From contig NZ_CP040915.1 in the NCBI RefSeq assembly GCF_006352065.1, forward strand, positions 806,001 to 870,000: a stretch of DNA of 64,000 nucleotides. Direction: 5' to 3'. The position numbers and the translations under genes were made by a program. The stretch comes from Georgenia yuyongxinii. Its GTDB lineage: Bacteria > Actinomycetota > Actinomycetes > Actinomycetales > Actinomycetaceae. Under the pieces are notes generated by a model. The model was not told the DNA's origin and ran no database searches. It worked only from the letters and a program-made list of their open reading frames with translations. Positions 1 to 9,023 of the stretch are shown one piece after another. Position 1 is the stretch's first letter, and each line of letters opens with the position of its first letter.

Positions 1-443
1 ACGGCGAGCCGTACACCCTCGGTGGGGTCGTCGGGCAGGCCGAGGTTGGTCGCCAGGAGGTTGCCGGTGCCGGCGGGCAGCACGGCCAGGGCGGCCTCGC
101 TACCGGCCAGGCCCTGGACGCACGAGCGAACGGTGCCGTCCCCGCCGCTGACGAAGACGACCTCGGCGCCCTCTGCGACCGCCTGGCGGGCCTGGCCGGC
201 GCCGGGGTCCTCCGGCGTGGTCTCGAACCACAGCGGGACCGGCCAGCCCGCCGCGGCCAGGGTCTCTTCGATGGTGGCGCGAAGCTCGTCCAGGCCCTCG
301 ACCCGTGCGGGATTGACCACGACCGCGGTGCGCAGGGGGCCGTCGTGCTTGACGCGCTGGCGGTCGGCGGGCTCGGGGTGCTCGCCCACCGCGCCAGTAC
401 CGGCGGTGGCGGGCGTCGCGACTGCCTTTTGGTTCGTGTCCAC
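1..443 (-). CDS. Diacylglycerol/lipid kinase family protein (5' part only)
   Basis: This is the N-terminal part of a lipid kinase of the diacylglycerol kinase catalytic family; the gene runs off the left edge. From the GTG at 443 it reads about 147 residues. After a 35-residue hydrophilic leader comes VVVNPAR near residue 41, then the phosphate-binding GGDGT at about 100-104, then PAGTGNLLATNLGLP, which is the family's second conserved block. GTG 443 is chosen because AGAAAGGG lies just upstream. Such enzymes phosphorylate membrane lipids such as diacylglycerol with ATP. The exact substrate cannot be read from this fragment. Confidence 0.88.
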   Translation of the reverse strand, partial: MDTNQKAVATPATAGTGAVGEHPEPADRQRVKHDGPLRTAVVVNPARVEGLDELRATIEETLAAAGWPVPLWFETTPEDPGAGQARQAVAEGAEVVFVSGGDGTVRSCVQGLAGSEAALAVLPAGTGNLLATNLGLPDDPTEGVRLA

Positions 444-560
444 GTGGGCCCTTTCTAGGGTTGGTGCTGCTGGCGCTGGCTCGGGCGGCGAAAGCTGAGG
501 CGAGCGGCCGTTGCTGCCGCTCGCCTCAGCTGGGGGCCGTGGTGAGGCGGCCCTCATCTG

Positions 561-1064
561 TCAGTCGTTGTGGGCGTCGTCGCGGGTGTAGTTCTCGGTG
601 CGCTCGTCGTCGTCGCCCTCGATCTCCTTGGCGAGCATGGCGGCGCCGACGGCCCAGATCGCGGCGCCGATGAGGCCGATCCACACGCCGATGTCGGAGG
701 AGAGGTCGTCGCCGCGCTCGAGGCCGCCCATCGGGTTGATGGCGAAGGCGAGGCACTGCAGGGTCGCGGCGATGCCGACGGCCATGGTGACGAGGGTGAG
801 GCCGCGGTGCTGGCCACGGCGTGCGCGCTTGGTGGCGTAGACCAGGGCGAGGAGCAGGCCCAGGCCGAGGTAGGCGATGAAGGGCACGAGGGAGTCGGTC
901 TCGTACCCGGTTCGGGGGTCGGCGCCGTCGGCCGGGTTCACCCAGTTCATGAACGGGGAGATGTTGAAGACGAGGATGCCGGCGGCCGCTGCGGCGAGCC
1001 CGGTGGTCCTGGCCCGTCGGGTGTCGCGGGTCGCGGAGGTGGCGTTCGTGCGCGGTGCAGTCAT
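561..1064 (-). CDS. Small four-helix membrane protein of unknown function
   Basis: I do not recognise a family. The protein has 167 residues from the ATG at 1064. A short basic N-terminus is followed by about four hydrophobic segments (roughly residues 18-40, 60-80, 90-112 and 128-150) and a charged tail rich in Asp and Glu. An upstream in-frame start at 1214 would add 50 low-complexity residues and is disfavoured. The gene lies upstream of the lipid kinase on the same strand with about 117 bases between, so co-transcription is possible. An integral membrane location is inferred from hydrophobicity only. Confidence 0.7.
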   Translation of the reverse strand: MTAPRTNATSATRDTRRARTTGLAAAAAGILVFNISPFMNWVNPADGADPRTGYETDSLVPFIAYLGLGLLLALVYATKRARRGQHRGLTLVTMAVGIAATLQCLAFAINPMGGLERGDDLSSDIGVWIGLIGAAIWAVGAAMLAKEIEGDDDERTENYTRDDAHND

Positions 1065-1259
1065 GTGAGATCCGTTCTGGGGAAGTGAGAAGGCGGCACG
1101 GGGGACGGTCGGCTGGACCGGGTGTGCGCCACGGGAGGTAGCAGCCTGACCTGTGCGACCGGAGGCCGCATCTTGGGCTGAGCCACTCGCAGCCGTCGTC
1201 GTAGGCGCGACCATGCCGGAGAGGCGCGCCGGGCCCGGCCGAGACCGGCCGGTGCGGGC

Positions 1260-1649
1260 TCAAGCTGATGTGGTGACCGACGCCTGGTGGACGGCGGTGG
1301 CGGCGGGAAGGGCCCCGTCGTGGTCGACGACGTCGACCAGCTCGCCGATCATGGTGACGTCGAGCAGGAACCGGACCACGTCGGACGGGCTGATGAAGAT
1401 GGGGCGCTGGTCGGTGTGCTGGGTGAGCCGGCTCAACGTAGCGATCGCCGACGAGTCCATGAAGGTGACGTGGCGGGTATCGACCTCGACCGGCTGGTCG
1501 TACCGCACGGCCTCCCGGACGGCGTGGAGCAGGTCTGCCTTGGTGGCCAGGTCGAGCTCGCCGGAGAGCACCAGGCGGACGCGATCCTCCATGGCGAACA
1601 GCGCGACGGTGCCGGGCTCGGGCTCGGGGAGCGGGGAGTGGGCAGCCAT
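1260..1649 (-). CDS. STAS-domain anti-sigma factor antagonist
   Basis: This 129-residue protein consists of a single STAS domain, as in SpoIIAA/RsbV-type partner-switching proteins. Visible landmarks are the beta strand VRLVLSGELDLATKADL (about 24-40) and the phosphorylation loop MDSSAIATL (about 64-72), where Ser67 matches the serine phosphorylated by anti-sigma kinases. The start at 1649 has a strong GGGAGAAGAGG ribosome site; the longer open frame to 1829 has none. No cognate HATPase kinase or sigma factor lies beside it, so its partner is encoded elsewhere. A general stress or sporulation-like sigma pathway is the usual role; which one is unknown. Confidence 0.87.
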   Translation of the reverse strand: MAAHSPLPEPEPGTVALFAMEDRVRLVLSGELDLATKADLLHAVREAVRYDQPVEVDTRHVTFMDSSAIATLSRLTQHTDQRPIFISPSDVVRFLLDVTMIGELVDVVDHDGALPAATAVHQASVTTSA

Positions 1650-1833
1650 GGTGGCCTCTTCTCCCGAGGTGGGTAACCACTTCGGTTGGTATGGGCGATG
1701 GACGAGAGGCCATGCCGCGGTAAGAACTCGATCCGCTGGTCCGTTCCGGCAGGGGCCGAGGCGCAACGCGGAGCCTTGAGTGGTGCTGAGCGGGTCGGTA
1801 CCCGCTGGCGGTGCGTGGGCCTCACGCACCGTC

Positions 1834-1863
1834 TACAGTGTAAGTGTACGGTGTACACGTACG
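1834..1863. promoter_or_regulatory. GTGTA-repeat operator candidate upstream of tetR
   Basis: Three direct GTGTA units begin at 1838, 1844 and 1851. The last forms the perfect palindrome GTGTACAC (1851-1858), and TACA at 1834 gives an opposed half site. The block lies about 55 bases before the TetR-family gene that starts at 1916. Autoregulation by that protein is the simplest reading, but it is inferred only from position and symmetry. Confidence 0.4.
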
Positions 1864-1915
1864 CAAGTCCTGCCGCAGCCTGTGGTGGCTATGGAGCAAT
1901 CAGCTGAGGAGTGCA

Positions 1916-2641
1916 GTGCCCACAACACGAAAGCCCGCCGAGGGGGAAGCGTCGCAGCACGGCGGCGCGGGACGTCGTCGTGAGCCGTTGAGCCGGGAGC
2001 GTGTGCTTGCTGCCGCACTCGAACTGGTGGACGCCGAAGGTGTCGACGCGCTGACGATGCGCCGGTTGGCGCGCGAGCTGGGCTGCAACGCGATGGCGTT
2101 GTATCGCTATGCGGCCAGCCGGGGCGCGTTGCTCGACGGTGTCGTGGAGGCCGTCATGTTGGATCTGGTGATCCCGCCCGACGGGGCCGACTGGGAGGCG
2201 CAGCTGCGGCGCACCGCGCACCAGTTCCGCGACCTCGCGCTCGCGCACCCCTACGTGGTCCCACTCCTGGTCACCCGGCCGCTGTCGACGCCGCTGGGCC
2301 TTCGCCCGCTCGGCACCGTCCGCCCTCTCGAGATGCTCCTGACGCTGCTCATCGACGCCGGCTTCTCGCCCGAGGACGCGCTGCACGTCTACCGGGCCTA
2401 CTTCGGATTCCTCTACGGCCACGTCCTCACCGAGCTGCAGGAACTGGTGGCCAGCCCCGAGGAGAGCGACGACCTGCTCCGACTCGGCCTGCACCGGCTT
2501 CCGGCGGCGGAGTTCCCATATGTACGGCAGCTTGCCTCTGCGCTGGCCGGCTACGACGGCGTGACCGAGCTCGACCAAGGCCTCGACATCCTCCTCACCG
2601 GACTGCGCGTCCAGCTGCAGATTCCTGCCCGACAGAACTGA
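1916..2641 (+). CDS. TetR/AcrR-family transcriptional regulator
   Basis: A 241-residue repressor of the TetR class. The helix-turn-helix lies at about residues 25-70 (RERVLAAALELVDAEG, then LTMRRLARELGCNAMALYRY). The C-terminal ligand domain resembles the TetR_C_1 type, with the VPLLVTRPLSTPLG segment. The GTG at 1916 is preferred over the open frame back to 1844 because GAGGAG ends four bases upstream and the extra residues are not family-like. A GTGTA-repeat operator candidate lies upstream. The next gene on this strand is more than a kilobase away, so its target may be its own promoter or the divergent STAS gene. Confidence 0.88.
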   Translation: MPTTRKPAEGEASQHGGAGRRREPLSRERVLAAALELVDAEGVDALTMRRLARELGCNAMALYRYAASRGALLDGVVEAVMLDLVIPPDGADWEAQLRRTAHQFRDLALAHPYVVPLLVTRPLSTPLGLRPLGTVRPLEMLLTLLIDAGFSPEDALHVYRAYFGFLYGHVLTELQELVASPEESDDLLRLGLHRLPAAEFPYVRQLASALAGYDGVTELDQGLDILLTGLRVQLQIPARQN

Positions 2642-2677
2642 CGCGCAGCAAGCGGCACTGACGCGCAGCAAGCGGCG
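2638..2677. repeat. Tandem 20-bp direct repeat at the tetR stop
   Basis: A 20-bp unit beginning CTGACGCGCAGCAAG occurs twice in tandem with one mismatch in the last base. The first copy contains the TGA stop of the TetR gene. It looks like a local slippage or duplication event; no function is claimed. Confidence 0.8.
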
Positions 2678-2722
2678 CGGTCCACCCGGCCACCATGCAG
2701 CTGAAGGACGTGCGAGTGCGGC

Positions 2723-3841
2723 TCAGGGAGGCGAGTTCCACGCGTGACCCCCATTCCACGCGAGTCCCACGCATCTCGGACTGTCGAATGACTGTGTTTG
2801 ACCATGGCTGAAGGAGCCGTCGAACCCGTCAGCGGCCTCGCGGGTCTTGTCCTCGCGGACCTTGGCGAAGGCCGTCTCGTTGACCGCCTCGTCGCGGCTG
2901 GGGATGAACGCGGCCATGCCCCCGATGGCGTGGGCGCCACGCTTGTGGCAGGTCCGCACGAGCAGCTCGGTGTAGGCGCGCATGAACGGCACGGTCATGG
3001 TCACCGCGTTGCGGTCGGGCAGCAGGAACTCCGTCCCGCGGGTCCGGAAGCTCTTGATGACCGAGAACATGTAGTCCCAGCGGCCGGCGTTCAGCCCCGC
3101 GGAGTGCTCACGCAGCTCGTAGAGGATCTTCTCCATCTCGAACGCCGCCGGGAACGTCTCGATGAGGACCGTGGCCCGGATCGTGCCCCGCGGGATGCCC
3201 AGGAAGTCCTGTGCGAGGGTGAACGCGTCGTTCCACAGCCGCGCCTCGAGGTGGGACTCCATCTTGGCCAGGTAGAAGTACGGTCCCAGGCCCTTCTCGA
3301 TCTGCCGCCGACCCGCCGTGGCGAGGTACAGGGCGAAGTCCACCAACGACCCGGAGGTCGCCTCGCCATCGACGAGGATGTGCTTCTCCGGCAGGTGCCA
3401 ACCGCGCGGACGCACGACGACGGTTGCCAGCTCGCCGTCGGGCTTGAGGGCGTAGGTCTTGCCGTTCTCCGCGGTGAAGTCGATCCGCCGGTCCACCGCG
3501 TCGAGCAGGTTCAGCTGCCCCTCCACCACCGACTCCCAGCGCGGGGTGTTCGCGTCCTCGAAGTCCGCGAGCCACACCTTCGCGCTCGAGTTCAACGCGT
3601 TGACCGTCATCTTGCGGTCCGTCGGGCCGCTGATCTCCACCCGCCGGTCCAGGAAGTCGAGCATGCCACCAGCCGCGAGGTTCGCCACCCGCCGGGCACG
3701 CGCCTCCAACACCTCCAGGCGCCGGCCGTTCAGCTCGCGGTGCAGCCGGGCGATCAGCTCCAGAGCGTCGGGCTGAGCACCTCCTCATAGCGCGCCCCCA
3801 GCTCAAGCGTTGATGGTCATGCCGTCGAGGACTGATGTCAC
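2723..3841 (-). pseudogene. aceB: Malate synthase A, frameshifted and 3'-truncated
   Basis: The main frame encodes clear malate synthase A sequence, including [12 protein letters not shown], the [11 protein letters not shown] block, [20 protein letters not shown] and [12 protein letters not shown]. Malate synthase condenses glyoxylate with acetyl-CoA. The gene is broken in three ways. First, translation from the GTG at 3841 (ribosome site GTAGGAG) stops after about 12 residues. Second, homologous N-terminal pieces (LGARYEEVL, then [14 protein letters not shown]) sit in different frames. Third, similarity ends abruptly after DGFDGS near 2813, followed by 29 unrelated residues and a stop. About the last third of a normal 530-residue enzyme, including the catalytic C-terminal region, is gone. 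Sequencing error could explain the frameshifts but not the truncation. Confidence 0.85.
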
Positions 3842-3853
3842 CAAGACTCCTAC

Positions 3854-3889
3854 TTTCACGATACGAAATAAAACATCTTCGTAGTGAAA
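3854..3889. promoter_or_regulatory. IclR-type operator pair between aceB remnant and iclR
   Basis: In an AT-rich island, the box TTTCACGATACGAAA (3854-3868, TTTC-N7-GAAA) is followed by a related half-palindrome, CTTCGTAGTGAAA (3877-3889). The inner TACGAA and TTCGTA pair across a 10-base spacer. The sites lie just upstream of the malate synthase ribosome site and are shared with the divergent regulator. TTTC...GAAA palindromes are typical IclR-family operators; binding by the adjacent protein is inferred. Confidence 0.6.
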
Positions 3890-4043
3890 ACTATACGTGA
3901 GCGCCGTCACGGTGGTCAACCACGGTGCTTCTCCGGACAGGCCCGTGCACTCCGTGCTTCACGGGCCAAAGTTCCGTCCTGTGAAACACTGCCCCCGAAA
4001 CTTAGGGGCCTGCGACCGCCACGACCCAGGACGGGAGACTCCG

Positions 4044-4796
4044 TTGGCTGATAGCACGGGCGTTCAGTCGGTAGACCGGGCGATCGAGCTGCTCGAGATC
4101 CTGACGGACTTGGGCGGGGACGCTGCGCTGAGCCAGTTGGCTACGCGCTCCGGCCTGCCGTTGCCGACGATTCACCGCCTCATGCGAACGCTCGTCAACC
4201 GGGGCTACGCGCGCCAGCTGCCATCGCGCCGGTACACGCTCGGACCGCGGCTGATCCGCCTCGGCGAGGGCGCCGGGCGCCAGCTGGGTGCCGGCGCCCG
4301 CCCCTACTTGGAGCAAGTCGCTGGTGAGCTCGGCGAGACGGCAAACATGGCGATGATCGACGGCGACATGGCGGTTTACGTAGCGCAAGCGTCGTCCTCG
4401 CGCTCGATGCGCACGTTCACCGAAGTCGGCCGGCGCGTGTATTGCCACTGCACGGGAGTCGGCAAGATGCTGCTCGCCCAGCTCCCGGACACCGCGGTCC
4501 GGGAGATCGTCTCTCGCGTTGGCATGCCGGCTGCCACGAACGTGTCGATCACCCACGTCGAGGCACTCCTCGTCGAGCTCGACAAAATCCGCGACCGCGG
4601 CTATTCCGTGGACGACGGCGAGCAGGAGGTGGGCGTGCGTTGCTTCGCTGTCGCCGTCCCCGGAGCCCCGACTCCGTCAGCCGTCTCGGTCTCCGGGCCT
4701 GCCGCGCGGGTGACCTTCGAATTCGGGAAGCGGGCGGTGCCCCTGCTGCACGAGCTGGCCAAGCAGGCGGCCGGCCAGCTGCCCGGCGGGCGCTGA
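4044..4796 (+). CDS. IclR-family regulator (AllR-like)
   Basis: A 250-residue IclR repressor. The N-terminal winged helix spans about 8-68 (VQSVDRAIELLEIL, LSQLATRSGLPLPTIHRLMRTL). The effector domain follows, with NMAMIDGDMAVYVAQ near residue 100 and the VGKMLLAQLP block near 140. I chose TTG 4044 because GGGAGA precedes it and the frame begins exactly at the usual IclR N-terminus; the longer open frame from 3897 is not family-like. In Streptomyces an allantoin regulator of this group (AllR) is encoded near malate synthase. The same pairing here suggests control of purine-derived glyoxylate use, although the target gene is now broken. Confidence 0.86.
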   Translation: MADSTGVQSVDRAIELLEILTDLGGDAALSQLATRSGLPLPTIHRLMRTLVNRGYARQLPSRRYTLGPRLIRLGEGAGRQLGAGARPYLEQVAGELGETANMAMIDGDMAVYVAQASSSRSMRTFTEVGRRVYCHCTGVGKMLLAQLPDTAVREIVSRVGMPAATNVSITHVEALLVELDKIRDRGYSVDDGEQEVGVRCFAVAVPGAPTPSAVSVSGPAARVTFEFGKRAVPLLHELAKQAAGQLPGGR

Positions 4797-5735
4797 GCAG
4801 TCGCGGCGACTCTCGAATGCCGCCCCGCGGTGGTGCCACCCAGGCGCCAACGCGTGGTGGCCGGGGGCACGAGCCTCCCCCGCCTGGCCGTTCACGGAAC
4901 CCGGGCGGTCAAATGGCCACGAGCCTCTGGCTTCCCATCGGCGCGGCCGCGATTCGTAACGATCACGTAAACCTTGTAGGCCTCGAGGATGGCCCTGAAG
5001 TGAGTGCTCCCGGTCCGGAGAAATCTGCGTACGTTCGGTGCGCGTGGATGAGGGCGACACCGGTCCCCAACCGGGGTGAGGGCGGGGAGTGCGAGCGGGT
5101 CAGGGAGCTCGACCGCGCCGTCAAAGCGCACGTTGCAGCGATCGAGATCCCCATCGATGCGACGTCACCCTGCGCGCGGGAGTTCGCTCAAGCCGGCCGC
5201 AGCGTGGTGCTCTCCGCGCGCATGCGGTGTTTCGCGAGGCCACCTGCGAGTCCCCACGCGTGGCGCCCGCCGAGCGGGTGACCGCGGCCAGCGAGCGCCT
5301 CATGGAACGGATCGTTGATGCTTGACACGTGATCACGGATCTCATAGCGTCCCGCCACGAGGGTCACGACGATGTGGTCAAGACGGGAGCAATCGCCATT
5401 TACAACACCGACGCGGGAACGCACGAAACCCATCACTTCTGCCCGCGTCATACCAATCCCTGCGCGGCTCTTAGAGCGCGCGAATAGCGAGCTGGGAAAT
5501 CGTCGCGACGAGTGACCAGTACGCGGGAAGTCGCTGCGCCAGGACACACGCACGTGACATTTCAAACCCAAGATGAACATCGCAACGAGGCCACTTCGTC
5601 GCTCCCAGGCGACCCGGGTTAGAGCGTGGGTGGCCGTATGAACCCAGGCATCACCCTCGATAGCGCGTTGTTTGGAACGGCACACCGGGAGCGGAGCACG
5701 CAATCGGAACGCCGTGTGTGAATGCATGTGCATCC
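4797..5735. other. Long gene-poor stretch
   Basis: About 0.94 kb with no reading frame I can assign. Both strands have only short frames. A plus-strand piece around 5090-5170 reads ERVRELDRAVKAHVAAIE, and a minus-strand piece around 5300-5450 reads VTLVAGRYEIRDH, but neither extends into a recognisable domain. Decayed gene remnants are plausible given the broken aceB next door. Confidence 0.5.
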
Positions 5736-5756
5736 AACCTCCGGAAACCGGAGGTT
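5736..5756. promoter_or_regulatory. Perfect palindrome upstream of the ABC/flavoenzyme operon
   Basis: AACCTCCGG and CCGGAGGTT form perfect 9-bp arms around AAA, ending 25 bases before the first codon of the binding-protein gene. It could be an operator for a dimeric repressor, or an RNA hairpin close to the ribosome site. No regulator gene sits directly beside it. Confidence 0.5.
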
Positions 5757-5781
5757 CACCGAGAAGCGATGAGGAAACACC

Positions 5782-6762
5782 TTGACTGAGACGAAGTACT
5801 CCCGACCCGCCGCCGCCGTTGGCGTGGTGGCACTGAGCGCTGCACTGGCAGCGTGTTCGTCCGGACCCGATGCCGCCTCCGCGGCGGACGGTGGCGAGAT
5901 GGCGAGCGTCCGGATCTCTATCGGTACGGATCCGTCGTTCGCGGCGGCCTACGTGGCCGAGCAGCAAGGCATGTTTGAGGACGCCGGGCTATCGGTGGAG
6001 TTCGTGAACACGGGTGGAGGCCCCGCGAGCGTACAGAACGTGTCGGCCGGAGTTGCTGACATTGCGATCAACGGCGATGCCACGACGTTGCCGCTCCTCC
6101 CGCAGCACTCCAAGCTCAAGGTCCTCGGAGTCTTCGAGGAGTCCGACACTCTGTTCAAGGTCGTCCTCAGAGAGGGTGTCGAGCCCGCTGACATCGAGAA
6201 GATGGCGTACGGTCCTGGACTCCGGCACTACATGACCGTCCGTTATCTTGAGAGCGAAGGCATCGATCCCAGCTCCGTCGAGTTGATCAATGCTGACTCG
6301 CCCGAGTTCCCCGCCATTCTCGGTAACGGCGACGCGGACGGGTACGTCAGTTTTGAACCGTGGGTGTCGCGGGGTGTCGAACAGGGCGGGCGGGTCGTCG
6401 CCGACAGCGGTGACTTCGGTGCAGGGTTCACCCAGTGGATCGTCGTCAATGGGGACTGGCTCTCGGAAAACGAAGAGACTGCGGCGAAGTTCGTCTCCGT
6501 GCTTGACGAAGCAGCGGAACTCGTGGAATCCGACCCCGACCTCGCCATTCGCGACACGATGACGGCTATCAAGGTCGACGAGCCGACGGCACGGTCGGCG
6601 ATCGAAGAGATCACATTCAACGTGCGCGAGTTCACGCCGGCCGATTTTGAGGCGGCCGGCCAGCTGATGAAATTCTTCGAGAGCTCCGACGTGATCGACG
6701 CACCAATCGACCTGGACAAGTTCATCCTCGCGGATTGGCTCAAGACCCACGTTCTCAACTGA
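5782..6762 (+). CDS. ABC transporter substrate-binding lipoprotein (NitT/TauT type)
   Basis: A 326-residue binding protein of the NMT1/SsuA-like superfamily. It begins with a TTG after GAGGAA and carries a lipoprotein signal ending LAAC, so Cys25 should be lipidated and the protein anchored outside the membrane. Mature landmarks are ISIGTDPSFAAAYVAEQQGMFEDAGL (opening at about residue 45) and the GGGPASVQNVSAGVADIAI motif typical of this group. The ligand is not evident; relatives bind sulfonates, nitrate, riboflavin or pyrimidine precursors. It is the first gene of an operon with a flavoenzyme, ATPase and permease, so the enzyme probably acts on the imported compound. Confidence 0.87.
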   Translation: MTETKYSRPAAAVGVVALSAALAACSSGPDAASAADGGEMASVRISIGTDPSFAAAYVAEQQGMFEDAGLSVEFVNTGGGPASVQNVSAGVADIAINGDATTLPLLPQHSKLKVLGVFEESDTLFKVVLREGVEPADIEKMAYGPGLRHYMTVRYLESEGIDPSSVELINADSPEFPAILGNGDADGYVSFEPWVSRGVEQGGRVVADSGDFGAGFTQWIVVNGDWLSENEETAAKFVSVLDEAAELVESDPDLAIRDTMTAIKVDEPTARSAIEEITFNVREFTPADFEAAGQLMKFFESSDVIDAPIDLDKFILADWLKTHVLN

Positions 6763-6886
6763 CCTCGCCGGGCTCAGCGAAGGGCCTCGCCCGCAGGCTC
6801 AAGATATTCGCTGCGCCCTCACCTAGCGACTCTGTCGCTCACCTCGACTCCGACCGATGCCGATCGAACCGCGAAGGATTCCATCC

Positions 6887-8923
6887 GTGGGAACACTAGA
6901 CGCCTTATGGCAACCGCTGCAGGTCGCAGACGTGACCATTCCGAACCGCGTTATGACGTCCGCGCTGACGCTGCAGTACGGAAAAGATGGACTCATATCG
7001 GAACAGCACCGGGCGTACTATCGCGAGCGGGCGCGCGGTGGTGTGGGGCTGCTCTTGAGCGAGCAGATCTCGGCGTGGGAAGCAAGTAACAGCCCCTTCA
7101 CTTCAGCCCTTATCGGGTATGAAGACGCGCAGATCCAGGCTTACCGTTTACTGGCGAAGGCGCTTCAACCATACGAAACGAAGTTCTTCGTCGAACTGTT
7201 CGCGGCCGGTGCGGCCGGCGGGGATACGGTCGGACTTGATTGGAAGCCGCTTCTGGCTCCCTCGCGAGTGGGGCTCCCCGGCAAGAACATGCCAGTGTCG
7301 ATGACTGTCGAACACATCGAGCAGATGATCGACAGTTTTGCGAGGGCCGCGCAGAGAGTGCAAGAAGGCATGCTGCACGGCGTGGAGATACACGGCTCTC
7401 ATGGTTGGTTGATCAGACAGTTCCTCAGTCCACTCACCAACCGGCGCACTGACCAGTACGGCGGCTCAGTGGAGAATCGTTGTCGCTTGCCCATCGAGAT
7501 CGGCCGGGCGATACGTGAGAAGGTTGGCCCCGGGTTCCCCCTGGGGTTGACCATGACGTACGACGAGCTGGCCGGGAACGCGGGGATCACTCCGGAGGAC
7601 GCGTTGGACCAGCTCCGGGTGATCAACGACGCCGCGGTGTTCGACTTCTTCGACATCTCGATCGGTTCTTCGGCTTCTCGCCACTACACCCTCGCACCGA
7701 TGGGAGTTGAGGAGGGATATTCTCTTCCTTTCGGGGGGAGAGCGAAAAAGGTCGTCGGGAGTGACGCCGCCATCTTCATGGCGGGACGAGTCCTGAACCT
7801 CGAGATGGCGGCGCGTGCGGTATCTGAGGGGAACTCGGACATGGTCGCCATGTCTCGTGCCCATCTCGCCGACCCCCATCTTGTGCAGCGTGCGCGACGG
7901 TCGGGCGCCACTCCTCCGAATGGACACGTTCGATGCGTCGGCGCGAACGTCTGTGTCTCCCGAGCGATCACCGATCAGGCAGTCGTGTGTGCGGTAAATC
8001 CCGTGACTGGCAGAGAGTCGAAGTGGGAGCAGCTCCCCCAGCGGACGGCGAACAAGCGGAAGGTGGTCGTCGTCGGCGCGGGCCCCGCCGGGCTACGTTG
8101 CGCGCTGACGTCGGCCAGAGCCGGCCACGACGTTGTCCTGCTCGACCAGGCGAAGGCCGTCGGCGGGCATCTTCGCCAGCTTGCACGACTGCACACTCGA
8201 GCACCTTGGCAGCAAGCAGTCGACGACATGGAACGGGCGTTGATCGACGCGGGTGGCGTGATCGAGCTGGGTAGCCGAGTCGAGGTCGGATCCTTTCCAG
8301 CTTCGCACGGCGACACCATCGTCGTAGCGACCGGATCGGAATGGGCCATACCCGAATCTCTTCAATCGGCGCCGCTCGCCGGCAACGCGGCAGAGCAGCA
8401 CGGCTGCAGAGTGCTCTCCGTCGACTCGGCGATAGATGAGCTGCACGGGGACGACGACGTCGCGCCAAACGGTGGAGCCTCCCTCGGACAGCGGGTTGTC
8501 ATCTTCGACAGCACGGGAACGTACGCGCCACTGGGCCTGGCCGAGTCGGTGGCTATGACCGGCGCGGAGGTCCACTTCGTCACCAGCCAGGACAGCGTCG
8601 GCCCCCATGTTGCGGCGACGTTGGACCTGCCGCACCTCTTGGCGAGGATCAAGGAGCTGGGCGTCAAGATCGTGACAGGTAGCGTCCTGGTCGCTGTGAG
8701 CGAGGGCAGTGCGCTCTTCAGGAGCACGTACAGCGGCGCGGAGTGGGCGTTGCACGAGGTGGAATCTGTTGTCCCGGCGTTTCGTCGCGAGCCCCGGGAT
8801 CAGCTCTATGAGGCGCTGGTGAGCCGCTTCGAGGATGTGCATCTCATTGGTGACGCACTGTCGCCGCGGTCGATCGAGGCGGTGATTCTGGATGGCGAGG
8901 AGCTTGCCCGCACGTTTGCGTGA
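6887..8923 (+). CDS. FMN/FAD oxidoreductase, trimethylamine dehydrogenase / 2,4-dienoyl-CoA reductase-like
   Basis: A 678-residue two-part flavoenzyme. The N-terminal old-yellow-enzyme barrel covers about 1-340: LWQPLQVADVTIPNR at the start, VEIHGSHGWLIRQFLSP and NRRTDQYGGSVENR in the FMN site. A cluster loop follows, then an FAD/NAD module beginning VVVVGAGPAGLRCAL near residue 392. In relatives a 4Fe-4S cluster is held by Cys-x2-Cys-x2-Cys plus a fourth Cys. Here the loop reads CVGANVC (350-356) with a later Cys368, so the second ligand is Ala353. GTG 6887 is preferred (AAGGA eight bases upstream); ATG 6857 would add ten residues. Substrate unknown; a small amine or enoyl/enone-type compound is plausible. 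Confidence 0.85.
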   Translation: MGTLDALWQPLQVADVTIPNRVMTSALTLQYGKDGLISEQHRAYYRERARGGVGLLLSEQISAWEASNSPFTSALIGYEDAQIQAYRLLAKALQPYETKFFVELFAAGAAGGDTVGLDWKPLLAPSRVGLPGKNMPVSMTVEHIEQMIDSFARAAQRVQEGMLHGVEIHGSHGWLIRQFLSPLTNRRTDQYGGSVENRCRLPIEIGRAIREKVGPGFPLGLTMTYDELAGNAGITPEDALDQLRVINDAAVFDFFDISIGSSASRHYTLAPMGVEEGYSLPFGGRAKKVVGSDAAIFMAGRVLNLEMAARAVSEGNSDMVAMSRAHLADPHLVQRARRSGATPPNGHVRCVGANVCVSRAITDQAVVCAVNPVTGRESKWEQLPQRTANKRKVVVVGAGPAGLRCALTSARAGHDVVLLDQAKAVGGHLRQLARLHTRAPWQQAVDDMERALIDAGGVIELGSRVEVGSFPASHGDTIVVATGSEWAIPESLQSAPLAGNAAEQHGCRVLSVDSAIDELHGDDDVAPNGGASLGQRVVIFDSTGTYAPLGLAESVAMTGAEVHFVTSQDSVGPHVAATLDLPHLLARIKELGVKIVTGSVLVAVSEGSALFRSTYSGAEWALHEVESVVPAFRREPRDQLYEALVSRFEDVHLIGDALSPRSIEAVILDGEELARTFA

Positions 8924-9023
8924 AGTCGGTTGATGCGGAAGTGCCACTTCGTCGTTCACGGTGCCAACACCTGAGGCTGCCGGTAGACGCGGCAATGTGA
9001 GTAGTGGGAAGGAGCGATTTGTT

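Noticed and set aside
2798-3790. Long plus-strand open frame opposite malate synthase
   Set aside because: It is the GC-bias shadow of the aceB frame; its product is low-complexity and matches nothing, while the minus strand gives clear malate synthase blocks.
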